Notes: a model not told the origin generated them from the letters alone. DNA of 64,000 nucleotides from Fistulifera solaris (GCA_030295235.1 AP026140.1:558001-622000), one strand, 5' to 3'; counted from the stretch's first letter, positions 33,527-44,994 are shown. A program made the numbers and translations.

Positions 33527-33722
33527 GCTGAAAAGCGATTGATCGGTTGATCTGATGAGAGATTGAATGCGAAAAATGAATTCAGCGTCGTCGAATTGTC
33601 CAGAATAGATGACAGGGATTCGAGGGGGGCTTCAGGAATAGTGATTTTAACCTTAACCCGACTGATTTTCCTATGAAGCAAAGCTTGAAATGGTCCTGAG
33701 TTTTATATTGATTCTCTCGGGG

Positions 33723-33783
33723 CTAAGGCGCAAGATTAAGGCTCTTGTCTTCATTGGCGGGGGTTCAAATCCCCCTCGCAACA
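33723..33783 (+). repeat. 61-bp copy of the tRNA-Leu(AAG) 3' part (right boundary of the island)
   Basis: Identical by eye to 24730-24790: the end of the D-loop, anticodon arm, variable region, T-arm and 3' acceptor strand, without any 5' half nearby. Weaker similarity (CTTTTGAT) continues for about 12 bp beyond. It cannot act as a tRNA by itself. Confidence 0.92.
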
Positions 33784-34886
33784 TTCTTTTGATGCCGCCG
33801 ATGGTTATGCTGCCGTTGGATCTTTTTTCCGTCATGGTCGAGTGTCTGTCTCAATGGGGTTTGAATCATTGTCCGGACGACCGTCCGTTTAACCCTAATC
33901 TTTATTCACTGCGTTGTGACCCGCCTCGTGACTTCCAACTCGGGACATACCGGATATTGAGGCATGCGGGTCTAACGCACGGCGGACAGGACAAATAATA
34001 ACAACGACAAACGACAATGGCTGTCGTCAAGCCACGTTACAGACACCTCAATCAAATCCCAGAGATCAAAAATTGCTGTTTGACTGGAATGCTTGTTTAC
34101 ACGGAAGCGTTCCTTTGGTGATCGTCGATCGATCTATTGGTGAACAAGCGGCCATCGATGCCACATCGACACTGTGAGTTGCGGATCTCTCATACCGTAA
34201 CGCATCATCGACCGCCATTTGATGCCTTTTTTCTCACAAGTTTCTTACAAGAAACGTTTAACTTGCGCGAAAAGAAGGCAATATTGTTCGACGAGAGGCG
34301 ACTCGCCTGGAAAAACTATGAGAAACGAAAAACGCGGAAGAGCGAGAAGCAACAAGTGAAGGGTGAAGGAGAAGGAGGGGAGAGGGTTGAGCCTACAGTA
34401 TGACGACTCCTCTCATTTTTTCGGACTATGAACGCGTTATGTAAGAATGACCGCATGGCCGCAACATCTCGTAGTATGTATCATAAAATCCAGTAACATA
34501 CACAAAGGATTATAGTCGTCGCACAACTTATTGAACCTCATGTCAACGGACCTTCTTCAGTTGAAGGGACGAGATCAGTAAAATCGGTCGCTAAACGAAA
34601 TTTCTCAACCGGAGTACACTTAAAATAATATTTCTCTTCACACTTATCAATTTATGTCGATACAGATTGTAGTCTCTGAGCAATCTGCGATTTTTCTTAT
34701 ATGCCAACTGCCAACTCGCGACTCGCGACAGACGAGAAGGCGTTTTGTGGCATGTGAAATCCGTCGAAAGATACACACACAGCGCTGCTTCCAATCGTCC
34801 TGCATGACAACAATTACAAATACCCAGTATTTGCTTTGACAACGTGTTGTCGCCGCTTTTCAGTTAATTATCAATTTAATAAGACA
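33784..34886. other. Intergenic region right of the island
   Basis: About 1.1 kb with only weak open frames that lack recognisable domains. No gene supported. Confidence 0.5.
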
Positions 34887-36225
34887 ATGTTCGGCAGTCA
34901 ATATCACTTCGCCATATTCTTTTTCTTGCTCTGCCAGGTGCACAGCATTCTGCATGAATGGGGCCCGACCGACAAGCTCCCGCTTGCGCGACGGAGGAGA
35001 TCCGAACGATTTCTTTGGGACGGCGGTGGATGTGGCGGGCAATACGTTGGCGGCCAGTGCCATTGGTGACACGGATCGCGGTACCGATGCGGGTGCCGTC
35101 TACATCTTCACCAAAGGTTCACGCCGCAAGTGGTCGCTGCAACAAAAGTTGGTTCCGGATGACGGGCCTTTGGAAAATTATGTGAACGATGGATTCGGAA
35201 CATCGGTGTCGCTGCTTCCCGATTTGCTGGCCGTGGGTTCTCCTCGACGCGGTGTAACCATCGGCGATAGTCCGGGTGCTGTTTACATATATCGACGATC
35301 GAATGGAGTTTGGAATCTGGAGCAAATCATCACCGGAGCGGAGTCTGTTCATAATGATTTGTTTGGTAATGCTGTTAAATTCATTGACGAGGCGACTCTT
35401 TTGGTAGGATCGCCTGTGTTTCCGGGTTTGAACAAGGCTGGGTCTATCTATATGTTTGAGGCAGACCTCAACGGGCAATTTCAGCAAACGAGCCGAATTG
35501 AAGGTTCCGAAGCTAAAGGTAACGATTACTTTGGCTGTTCCTTGGATTCAGACGAGAGTCGAGTAATTGTAGGCGCATACGGCGACGAGGGCAAGGGATC
35601 GGCCTATATTTTTGATTTTGTTGCTGGAGCTCTGGTTGAAAATACGAGAGTGGAGCCGGAATTTGGACTAGAAGGTGACGAATTCGGTTATTCCGTAGCC
35701 ATCGGTCCTAAAGTGGCAGCTGTAGGGTCTCGCAGTGATGATGACAACTTTATCGGTAACGGTGCTGGTTCTGTTTTTGTTTACGAGCTGGATGAAACGA
35801 CGTCGTCTTGGGAGTTGTTCCAAAAAATCACACGCACCAATCCTCTCTCACGCATTACAGGACGGGCCGCCACCGGTTTGTTTGGCGAATCTCTAGCGTT
35901 TGACCAAGGATACCTCGTCGTCGGCGCCCCTGGATGGGATGGCGTTGCTTTTGTCAATGGGGGACGCATTTTTGTGTACAAGAAACGCAGTCGCAGTGGA
36001 AAGTGGAGAACTGCCGATATAGTGACTTCTTGTGGTGAAATTCCAGAGGAAGATAACTTTGGAACGACGGTAGCGTTAGACATGACGACAGGAACTTTGA
36101 TTACTGGGTCTATTGAAGGAGGAAGACGAACCGAGGACGGTAGCCCTGGCACTGTGATCATCTTTGAACGCAGAGTCACTGGAATACTACCGTTGCAAAA
36201 GGCCCGTTGCTGGTTAAATTTGTAG
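34887..36225 (+). CDS. Secreted FG-GAP beta-propeller protein
   Basis: About 445 residues. The signal peptide is MFGSQYHFAIFFFLLCQVHS. The rest consists of FG-GAP (integrin-alpha-like) repeats: DPNDFFGTAVDVAGNTLAA, VNDGFGTSVSLLPDLLAVGS, NDLFGNAVKF, NDYFGCSLDSD, GDEFGYSVAIG, and NFGTTVALDM. Each is followed by a GxVYIF or GSVFVYE strand. This predicts a seven-bladed propeller for extracellular binding, possibly of Ca2+ or ligands. The signal peptide and the propeller are in different frames; one extra base between about 34955 and 34990 explains this and is probably a sequencing error. The ligand is unknown. Confidence 0.78.
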
Positions 36226-36560
36226 CCTAGCAGGCCAGTCGCTTCATCTGTCGTAGCTTGTGGTCTATGGGTAAGGCATCTCAAGTTAATTACATGCAAT
36301 TTCGAGTTTCTTTGTCATGCAAAAATCTATACCAGGTACAGGATGATACTTTTAGCTAGGAGCTAGGAACCTCGTAAAATGTCTAGTTGTCACACCAAAT
36401 GTTGTAGGTGTCGCAGTCAGACGGGTACTCTTTGGAGCAGCCCAAAATGAATGGTTGCGTTCGCGCGCCGTGAGATCAAAGAAAACGCCCTTCAACGTCA
36501 CACACACTCACAAACTCGCTTTCTCTTCCATTATTTATTGACTCGAATAGTTGTTTCATC

Positions 36561-37966
36561 ATGAAGTTGTCGATCGCCTTTTCTTTCCTCCTAGCTTCGA
36601 GCACAGCATTCCATTTGCAAAGTCCCTCGACGAGGGCGTCGGCCCTGTATGCTGGCGTCGAACGTAACGCCAACTTTGCCAAGTTGGCCGGTGGATACTT
36701 GTTTCCGGAAATCGCGCGCCGACGCACCAGTTATCTCGAAGAAAACCCGGAAATGAAAGATCGAGTCATTTCGTTGGGTATCGGTGACACCACGCAGCCG
36801 ATTCCTCCTCACATATTGAATGGATTGGTCGAAGGTGCCAAGCAGTTGGGAACCAAGGAAGGATATTCGGGATACGGAGCCGAACAAGGAATGCAATCGC
36901 TTCGTGCCAAAATTGCCGAAAAGCTTTACAACGGCATCATTTCGGCCGACGAAGTCTTTGTAAGTGATGGTGCCAAGCCCGATATCATGCGATTGCAACA
37001 AATGTTCGGACCGAAAGTTGTCAGCGCTGTTCAGGATCCCAGTTATCCTGTTTATGTGGATACGTCGGTCATCATGGGTCAGACCGGTGAACAAGACACG
37101 AACTCGAAGCAATATGACAAAGTTATTTACATGCCTTGCACTCCGGAGAACGGATTCTTTCCGGACTACTCCAGTGTGCCCCGCGCTGATATTGTGTATT
37201 TGTGTTCGCCAAAGTAAGTGCTGCACGCTAAAAATGATGTCTAAGACACTTCAGTTCCGCTCAATGCGTTTTTTCTCTCCCTTACAGCAACCCTACAGGG
37301 GCTGCAGCGACCAAGGAGCAATTGGAAGGCTTGGTCAAGCTTTGCAAGGAGCGTGGATCGATCCTGGTGTTTGATGCGGCCTACGCCCCTTTCATCCGCT
37401 CGGAAGGAGTTCCCAAATCCATCTTCGAAATTGAGGGTGCTCGTGAAGTGGCTATCGAAGTCAACTCCTTCAGTAAGTATGCTGGTTTCACGGGTGTTCG
37501 TCTGGGCTGGACTGTCATTCCTGGTGATTTGAAGTTCAAAGACGGAAGTCTCGTTCGCAACGACTTCAACCGTATTATGACAACTACTTTCAACGGAGCT
37601 TCCAACATTGTACAAGCGGGAGGTCTAGCTTGCTTGGACGACGAAGGATTGGCCGAAATAGATGCTTTGATTGACTATTACCTGAAAAACGCCAATATTC
37701 TTCGAGAAACTTTCGAAAAGATCGGGTACGATGTTTATGGTGGAGTCGATGCTCCGTATGTGTTTGTGAAACTTCCCGCTTCAATGGGCGGCAGCTGGGA
37801 TGCGTTTCAAACAATTCTCGAAAAGACCCAAGTAGTGACCATTCCCGGCGCTGGATTCGGTCCTGGTGGAGAAGGCTTTTTGCGATTGTCTGCGTTCGCT
37901 CCTCGTGAAGCCGTAGTAGAAGCTTGCAAACGTCTCGAGGAAGCTCTTGCCCCCGTGAGCGCATAA
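36561..37966 (+). CDS. DAPL: LL-diaminopimelate aminotransferase, plastid-targeted
   Basis: PLP enzyme converting tetrahydrodipicolinate plus glutamate to LL-diaminopimelate in lysine synthesis. Exons are 36561-37213 and 37288-37966 (74-bp intron splitting the first Asn codon of NNPTG), giving 443 residues. The N-terminus MKLSIAFSFLLASSTAFHLQ is a signal peptide with Phe after the cleavage site, the usual diatom plastid signal. Family motifs are ISLGIGDTTQPIP, EGYSGYGAEQGMQ, VSDGAKPDIMRLQ, SPNNPTG, and the PLP lysine Lys281 in NSFSKYAGFTGVRLGW. The sequence follows the plant enzyme closely. Confidence 0.94.
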
Positions 37967-38201
37967 ACACAATTGGTTAAATAAATTTCACTGCAAAATC
38001 CTTAGAATAACTATTCAGATTTGTCTAGACAATAGACACGTCCACCGTTTCGTTGGACTAGAAAAGTAATGTTTAGATGCCGATAGGTATAGAATGAATA
38101 TTGGTTACAAAGATCACCGCACAAACAAGAATTGATGCCGCACGTATTAGGCGCAACGTCAGTGAAGAAAGATAGCGCTTCAGATGCATTGTGCCGGGTA
38201 A

Positions 38202-39871
38202 TTACGAGGATCCTGTTTTTGAGCATTCGAGTCCGGTGGCGCAGTCCCACGTGTTGAGCATGCGGCATGTCACGAAGCTATTCAACTCATTCGCACATGG
38301 CTTGCAGGTATCGCACAGTTGGAAGTCCGTACAAAAGCCATCATTAAAGGTACCACATTCTGCGGATAAGTGGGTTTCGACGGCAGTGTTGACACAGTTG
38401 CGGCATTCTGTTACATTATCTTGATTTCCAATTTCTGCTAGACAGGCTTGGTATCCGTTTATTTCAGCTCCGCAGGGGTCCGGATCCCGCGCACAGTCAA
38501 CTCCAGAACTGCAACCATTTGTTGTTACTAAGCAGCTTACATACGTCTCGGCTTCATCTCGACACCCGTTATTACCGCTTCCTCCACAAGCATCACATTC
38601 TTCGAACCCAACGCAGAATGAATTTTGAATGTCGTTACAGAGATTGGAATCAACTCCCAAAGCTGTTTCAAACGAGTCGCGAACACAGCCGAGACACGAT
38701 TCTAGTCGATCTGCAGATGCAAATGATCCCAAGCACGAATGATACGAAACCATTTCATCATCGCAAGGCTCCTTCGGCTTGTCGCAATCAATGCCAGCGT
38801 TGCATTTATTGAAATTAACAGTCATGCAATTCATCCATTCCTCCATTTGATCCATGCAACCTCCACATTCCGTACACTTGCCAAATGCTGTACAGAAATC
38901 GGAATGAAATGCCGAGCACATCACCTGTTCATCTGCCTTTTGAATTGCATCATTCACACATTCGACGCACGTCGCTGCATTTTCAGCACCTACTCCGTCT
39001 AAACAACGTCGATATTGAATGATTTGTTTTTCACACACCGCCTCTGGTTCAACTTCAGGCGCTGCAGCACAGTTAACTTCACATGTGCCCGTTTCGTTGA
39101 AGAAGCAAACGTTCCACGTTTCAAACTGTCTAGCGCAAGTCCTGCACGAAGTCGGACAGTTTTCTGAAATAGCGGTACATAGGTGATAGTTGATACGATC
39201 GCAGGATGCTGCGATCTCAGTCGCTTCTTTGCTTCATAGAAGCATTCTTTGCACGCACTCTGAGAGCTGCCCAAGCCGGCTAAGCAATCATCAAATTGAA
39301 AATGCTCGTCTGCACAGAACGGATCATCGGTTGGAGAGGTTGGTATCGAAATAGCAGGTTCACTATTTGGTGCAGAAGTCGGCGCAACAATGACTGGAAT
39401 GGAGCTTCCGCCGTCGTCATCCATGGCCATCTTAATTAAGACCGAACCGGCAATCAAGACTCCGAAAAAGACAAACGCAAAGCCCGTGTAACCATAACAG
39501 CATCCGAAAACACCTCCAACGACACTATAACGGTAATTGCTGCTTGATTTTTGCGGAGTTATGGCCGATTCGGGTCGGAGCAAAGTGTCCCCGCCATGTG
39601 GATCGACATCATTCGAATAAGAGTTTGACCGTTCTTGGTAATAGGACATTCCTTCTTCTTCTGGAACATGACTTTCTCGGGATACATCGTAATTGTGGGA
39701 AGTGGCATTTGTGTAGTTGTTCGTTACGTCGTCCGACGATTCGGATTCATCGGAAGAGGACTCTTCTTCCTGATAGGACTCTTCATCGTCGTCCTCTCCT
39801 TCCTCGTGATCGTAGGCTAGATCGGGAAAAAGTGAAGGTGTCAACGTCGAATCAATCGAAGGAGGTTCCAT
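38202..39871 (-). CDS. Single-pass membrane protein with repeated Cys-rich modules
   Basis: About 556 residues. An acidic, Ser/Glu-rich cytosolic part is followed by one transmembrane segment (YTGFAFVFFGVLIAGSVLI) and a long extracytosolic region of about five modules of roughly 70-80 residues. Each has the pattern CxxxxxxYxxCL, CxxCVxxA, then FCxxFxxCxxCG. No family is recognised; the arrangement suggests disulfide-rich adhesion or surface modules. The frame breaks at the TTT 39228-39230 (AAA on the coding strand): one more A joins ECFYEA to EATEIAASCDRINYHLC, so it is read as one gene with an indel. The start is the ATG at 39871; an upstream frame to 40106 lacks an ATG. Confidence 0.65.
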
Positions 39872-40467
39872 CGTACAATCTATTGGCACCTATCTCGTCG
39901 TAGCAGTCTTTGCTTCTGGAGTCCTTATACGGAGAAGACAGTCTGTTGCACAAGCTAGATGAGATGGAGACAGAAGTTTGCCGAGAATGCCTTTGGGAGC
40001 CTATGGAATAGAAAGGTTTGTCGTTCTTTGCGCTCTCCGCCGAACGATGGCACTCATCGACGAACGATGACAGTTTGGACCTCCCATTGACAAAAACGTT
40101 ACCCAAACGGTACTGGATTGCTACTCGAAGAACGTTCCCAACCGCTTCGCGGACAAAATAAAGTAGACGTTGGGACTTTTGGGTAAAGGCTTCTTCAGAC
40201 TTTTTCGTGAACCCGAAACGCTAATGTTCTTTGCCCTATCACCGCAAACATCAAAATGTGACGCGTGACGCGTGACGCGACGACGTTCGAGAAGCGGCCT
40301 CGATTGTTGACCAACAAAACAACACTTATATCTTATCATTTCAATTCGATCACGAATATAGCATATCGGCAACAACAGTTTATTGCTGCGAAGAGCAAGA
40401 GACTGGACTCTGCTTGCACGAAGACTGTTGATGCGAACTCGAAAACTGTAGAGAGACAAGACTGCCT

Positions 40468-41028
40468 ATGAATTCTCTCCATTTGCTTTTCTTGCTCCTT
40501 TCTTTTCTTGCACCTTCATCACAATCATTTACATGCAAAACATACCATTCTTCTCGCACTTTAAAGCTATTTGGGGCCCAGCCTGCTGTACATTTTGAAG
40601 ACCGCTTCGGTCGATGGCGCTTCCTGCAGCAACTTCTGGACGAAGAATCCGACGAACATCGCACGAACCTTCTTTTGGGACAAGTGCTGCGGGAGTATTT
40701 GAATGGTACCAAAGATAGTGACACGGCCATTCCGGAACATACGGAACAACGAGTATCAGCTGTGCAAGCGGTGATCGATACGGCTCTCCCCGATGGAAGT
40801 ATCCCAGTCTTTCCAAAACGCGATTCTTTGTTCTTAGACCTGTTAGAATCGACGCTGCCTGATCCACAGGAAGAAGAAGAAGCCTACAAGAGTAATTGGG
40901 ATATGATCATGGAACTCCATGGGCGGGAAGCGGTGAAGGTGAACGAACAGGCTGGTGAAATATCGTGGAAGACAAGCTGTCTAGTCGCACGTGTGTTGCT
41001 TTTTTATGATTTCTTGACGAATGACTAG
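40468..41028 (+). CDS. Unknown protein with signal peptide, possibly plastid-targeted
   Basis: A 186-residue intronless protein. The N-terminus MNSLHLLFLLLSFLAPSSQS followed by FTCKTYHSSRTLKLFG resembles a diatom bipartite plastid signal, with Phe right after the predicted cleavage site. The mature part is hydrophilic and probably helical (RWRFLQQLLDEESDEHRTN, QRVSAVQAVIDTALPDG, and WDMIMELHGREAVKV). No family recognised. The start ATG is at 40468. Confidence 0.6.
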   Translation: MNSLHLLFLLLSFLAPSSQSFTCKTYHSSRTLKLFGAQPAVHFEDRFGRWRFLQQLLDEESDEHRTNLLLGQVLREYLNGTKDSDTAIPEHTEQRVSAVQAVIDTALPDGSIPVFPKRDSLFLDLLESTLPDPQEEEEAYKSNWDMIMELHGREAVKVNEQAGEISWKTSCLVARVLLFYDFLTND

Positions 41029-41517
41029 TTGTGCAAACTTGCTGGTTGCAATCAACGGTAGTACAGCGGATCTGATCTTTGCTGCTAACGAGGTAAATTA
41101 GTTTATTTATAGAATTGGCAGCATGAAAGTGAACTATGAAATTAACAATAGACTAGAGTTTGAGGCCGTGACATACAAACAACCAAATACCTAAAACTAT
41201 GCTTTTTACTCGGACATTAGAGAGGGTCTAATTGCATCATTCTTTGAAGGGTTTAGTCGGTCTATCTTCGGAGTATATCTTGAATATATTCATGAGTCAC
41301 GTGTCACGCGTCACGACCCGTTATCGCGTTCTGTGTATAGCTGATCGGTACTCCCAACGTCATATATTTCCGTTGAAACAGATCGTTGCACGTCTGGTAT
41401 TGCACCGCGAGACCACCAAGAAGCAAATGAGCAAGGATGAAGCATAAAGCATAAGTAATCATTCGAGTGCTTATGATAGACGAGATATTATAAGAAACCT
41501 CTAATTGTAGTTTCAGC
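41029..41517. other. Intergenic region between two signal-peptide genes
   Basis: About 490 bp, no gene seen. Contains a TCACGTGTCACGCGTCACG cluster at about 41296, the opposite orientation of a similar ACGCGTGACGCG cluster at about 40261 on the other side of the preceding gene. Confidence 0.5.
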
Positions 41518-42919
41518 ATGAGGCAAACGATGCGCTATTCGGTCTACTGTTGCTTGTTTGTGTTTTTAGGATCATGGCTGTCAATACCCATAACGGTCGT
41601 TGCATCGTCCTCATCGAAAGCTGCTCCAAATACAAACGCGCCAGCTTTATCATCCTTGAAAAACTCAACGTCGCTTGTCAATTCGACAAAGCACAGCCGC
41701 ATTAAGATTGTCGAGACCCAAGTATGGGATGGATCCAAGTGGCAACCGGCGCAATGGATGGATTCCTCAGGAGAAAATGCCGTCCCTTCGCCAGACGACA
41801 CACCTTTGCCTAGCAAAGCCTCGAAGTGGATTTCTGGATGGAAAATCGTAGTCGGAGAAAGCAAGGATGGCTGGAAATATACTTGGAAAAGGCCTCATCA
41901 GGGAATTCGGGAGAGAATATGGCTGCGATCCTATGAAATCAAAAAGATATCTGCAAAGAATAGCGTGAAGCCGCGAACGAAACGAAGCAGTGAAGATACT
42001 GAAGCTTCTTCTGACGAAACAGAGGAAAGTGTGGTCGTGCATCGAGGCCCCTATTTCGAAACGCCTCAGTGGATGCAGGCAGTAAGGGATGATTTCAATT
42101 TTAAAGGATTCGGGTGGACGTTTTACAAGTCCTTACTACGCCCAACATCAGCTGGCGTTGCATTTCGTTTTCCAATCACGTTCAATTTTGATACCTTTGA
42201 TCGAAATCCTCAGCTGCCTTCTTGCAGTGGATCGGTGGCCGTTTACAATGACCCGTGGTGCATCGGTCTGTTCTTGACGATGAGTTTTCGACTCGAGTTT
42301 TTGCAGTGGTTGACACGTCGCATTGCGGAGCGAACGGCGGCAGCAGTACTCTGGGTCATCTGGATATTGTTCGTGAGAAATCTGGGAATGTGCTTTTCGC
42401 TTCTAACTTACCCCGTAACTCAGGAATGGAAACAACTGGCAGTCGTCTCGAATACGTGTCAACTATGTGGACACGTGGCGGAGTGGAAAAGCCTCAATAT
42501 AAACGAACGGTAGAAGAGCGACTGGGTTGCTCGGCATCTTGGCGCCTAACGCAAGGTAAAGGGTTTGAATTTCGAAGATCCTGCTGGCACTCGGTAGCTC
42601 CTACTCTGACTAGTTTGTGGGAGGAATCGCTTCTCGGGAAATTCTTTTGGGCGACATAGAGCCTCCAGCCTGGTTGCTGCGACACTCAGGGACACTTGGT
42701 ATATCCAATGCTGCCCCTACGCCTACCGAGCCTTATTTTTCATCGAATGCAATCTTGAGTTTGTCGGGCTTTTACTTCCAAGCATCGCGGGGTAATAAAG
42801 AGGAAAAACAACCAGATCGCATCAAAAAGAAGGTTGTACCTACTTCACGGAGCCCTGAAACTCAAGAAACCGATCTTGAATTCGAGGAAGAGGAGAGTGA
42901 CGATCTTGAGCTCAGCTGA
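41518..42919 (+). CDS. Unknown secreted or membrane protein
   Basis: About 467 residues read through two frame changes. The signal peptide is MRQTMRYSVYCCLFVFLGSW. Next are a Ser/Asn-rich segment, a Trp-rich region (VETQVWDGSKWQPAQW, WISGWKIVVGESKDGWKYTW, GWTFYKSLLRPTSAGVAF) and a hydrophobic stretch (AAAVLWVIWILFVRNLGM). The tail then includes SASWRLTQGKGFEFRRSCWH and ends acidic. The frame changes once between about 42300 and 42425 and once at AAA 42639-42641; each is fixed by one more base, probably sequencing indels. No family recognised. A barrel-like or lipid-associated protein is possible from the aromatic pattern, but this is a guess. Confidence 0.5.
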
Positions 42920-43568
42920 TAGCCCAATTTTGCAGCCATGAGAGATGAGAATGCTTGTCTTCCATTACGCGACATCTCTCGGGTCTTTTCAATCCTTTCT
43001 TTCGAATAATTGAATTAGGGACGTACGCTCTTGGTGATTCGACAAATGAATCATTCATCATGAACTTTAGATCACGTTTCTGCCATCCATGTTACAGTCA
43101 TAGCGTTAGCCTTAGTTTTCAGTTCTCAGTTTTCATCCGGAAGAAATGATCCGGGCGATGGCGCTGGGATAACTAATCCGTACATTGGGCAATACAGTCA
43201 TCCGGTCTTTACAATCTTCTTTCGCAACAGGCCCTACCAACTTTCTTGATCAAAGTGCCACCGGCAAGTTCATCCGGTACTGTATTTCTAAATGAAGATG
43301 GTCTTCTGGTCTTAATCGTAATAAATTGCGGACAAAACCCAGTTCCAAGTGTTCTCACTGCCGTCAGCCGCAGGGTCTTTCTTTTCGGACTACAGTCCAG
43401 AATGTACAATAGTGATTCTACGCGAATGCCACAATCAGGGCCAGCAAGCCAGCAATCTCCCAAATGATAAGGTGGGGAGGTTTTTAGCGCTGCTATACTG
43501 CATCTCTGGATTATTTATCTGTATTGTAAATGAATTGTTGCTATCTTCATATTTACTGAATAACAAAC
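42920..43568. other. Intergenic region
   Basis: About 650 bp, only weak open frames. No gene supported. Confidence 0.5.
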
Positions 43569-44264
43569 ATGCCTCCTAGACAATCAGCATTAACCGATCG
43601 GAGTCCGGTCTGTGTATCGCGGTGGGATGATGATGCGCAGTTCAAGAAAAAGGGTACAGTCCCTTTAGTAAAGTCGGTTTCCTTCGCGGAGCACAATGAG
43701 GTATTCGAAATTTGGCACATCAATGACTTTCCCGATCAAATGATAGCAGATATATGGTATGATGGAGAGGAATATGCCGAGATTAAAGGATCCTATCAAT
43801 CGACTATCTTTATGATGGAAGCTGGCCATAAACTGGATGAAAAAGAGGACACAGCGCGTGGCCTGGAATACAGAACTCAAGATGGAGCTTGGGCACGTCA
43901 TGAAAATAAACGCGACGCATATAATCTCGTGCTGGACGAACAAGATAGGCAATGGAAATACGACAAAGATGACTGGAATGCTATAGCAGAGAAATACCTG
44001 GAGGTGTCTGTAAAGTGCATAAAAGCCGCTAATGAGAGAGGCCTACAAGACGAACTTGACGTAGCTGACTATTTGAAAGACGTCCCAATAATTAAGAAGA
44101 TCAAGAAAAAGAAACCGAAAGAACTTAAGGAACTCAAGGAACTCAAAGAAAACAAAGAAAAGAAACCATCGAAAGGGGAAAAGTGCACGAAGAAGAACGA
44201 CGATGAACCTTCCTCCTCAACACTAAGAAGGAAGGGATCATTAGAACGTCCCTCACGTCAATAA
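43569..44264 (+). CDS. Short RGLE-family protein with Lys-rich tail
   Basis: A 231-residue intronless protein. It carries a compact version of the domain seen in the genes at 14551 and 16845: VSFAEHNEVFEIWHINDFP, MIADIWYDGEEYAEIKG, ARGLEYRTQDG, and NKRDAYNLVLDEQDRQ. The C-terminal 50 residues are a Lys/Glu repeat (ELKELKELKEN) and a basic tail, possibly for nuclear location or RNA binding. The start is the ATG at 43569 and the length is typical of single-domain members that I have seen in diatoms. Function unknown. Confidence 0.72.
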   Translation: MPPRQSALTDRSPVCVSRWDDDAQFKKKGTVPLVKSVSFAEHNEVFEIWHINDFPDQMIADIWYDGEEYAEIKGSYQSTIFMMEAGHKLDEKEDTARGLEYRTQDGAWARHENKRDAYNLVLDEQDRQWKYDKDDWNAIAEKYLEVSVKCIKAANERGLQDELDVADYLKDVPIIKKIKKKKPKELKELKELKENKEKKPSKGEKCTKKNDDEPSSSTLRRKGSLERPSRQ

Positions 44265-44994
44265 AGCATCGACTTGATAGCAGTTGCTGCGAAACGCTCG
44301 CTTCGATATTTCATGTCTAATTTAAAGGAATGCCGCAATCGCAGTGATATGAGCGCCAAGAGGCACACAACTCTCAACTAGTGGCTCCTTTGAAAGATTC
44401 TTAGAACTATAGCTCATAACTCATAACCTCATAATGTGATATGAACAGGAAATGAGTTCTGTGCGTTACCGTTAGCATCGTCGTAAAATGCACTCGACCT
44501 TCTGTCTCTGGTCTCTAGCCCAAATCTATATTTTGATCAAGAGCTTAAGCAAAACGCTATGAATTAGTCTCAGTCTTAGATACGTTGATGTTTAGCAATT
44601 ACCCGGTAAGCCACAACTTATAGACTTCATTCAAATCGTACGATCTCTTACTATCTCACTCTCCCAAGACGACAGCCATTTAGGAATGCTTTTAAAGCCT
44701 AGGATACGAGTTTGAGGCGCGGCATCTAGGCTCTCAAACATAGGAAAGAGGATGGTAACTCAGATAGTTAATGGGAAAAGTTGGGTCGTCAACTGGGCCA
44801 CTTCTGATTATTTACTTGGTACAGGTACGTAATAAGCTTAGTAAGATAGTACGGCTAGCCGGATAGCCGAATTAATCCTAGCAACTTACACACAAACTAA
44901 TGGGCTAAGCTTAGCAAACTATTGAAAATTCCAGAAACAGGCCTTTCTAGTGGATCTGTATTAGCTACAAACGAAACTACAAGATGCCTCGTAA
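44265..44994. other. Intergenic region 3' of the light-harvesting gene
   Basis: About 730 bp, no supportable gene on either strand. Confidence 0.55.

Larger units (their letters stand above)
24730..33783 (-). mobile_element. ~9-kb island bounded by 61-bp direct repeats of the tRNA-Leu 3' part
   Basis: The two 61-bp copies (24730-24790 and 33723-33783) are identical by eye and end exactly at the tRNA 3' end. Every recognisable gene between them is on the minus strand: CXC-like protein, reverse transcriptase with its C-terminal modules, an HNH-nuclease-type gene, and a second HNH plus peptidase-like gene. The layout of tRNA, foreign DNA and a repeated tRNA 3' end is that of an element integrated in a tRNA gene. 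Either the whole 9 kb is one element, or a retroelement (about 29.6-33.7 kb) sits next to older foreign DNA. No tyrosine or serine integrase was recognised. Several frames are interrupted, so it is partly decayed, though indels in this sequence blur that. Confidence 0.6.

Noticed and set aside
29640-33720. LTR retrotransposon interpretation of the RT region
   Set aside because: No long terminal repeats, protease, integrase or capsid region was recognised; the RT and its tail look more like a non-LTR class.
33690-33998. Plus-strand frame across the tRNA 3' fragment
   Set aside because: It reads through the tRNA repeat and has no domain.
34137-34403. 88-residue plus-strand frame
   Set aside because: Low-complexity Lys/Glu tail, no support from neighbours or motifs.
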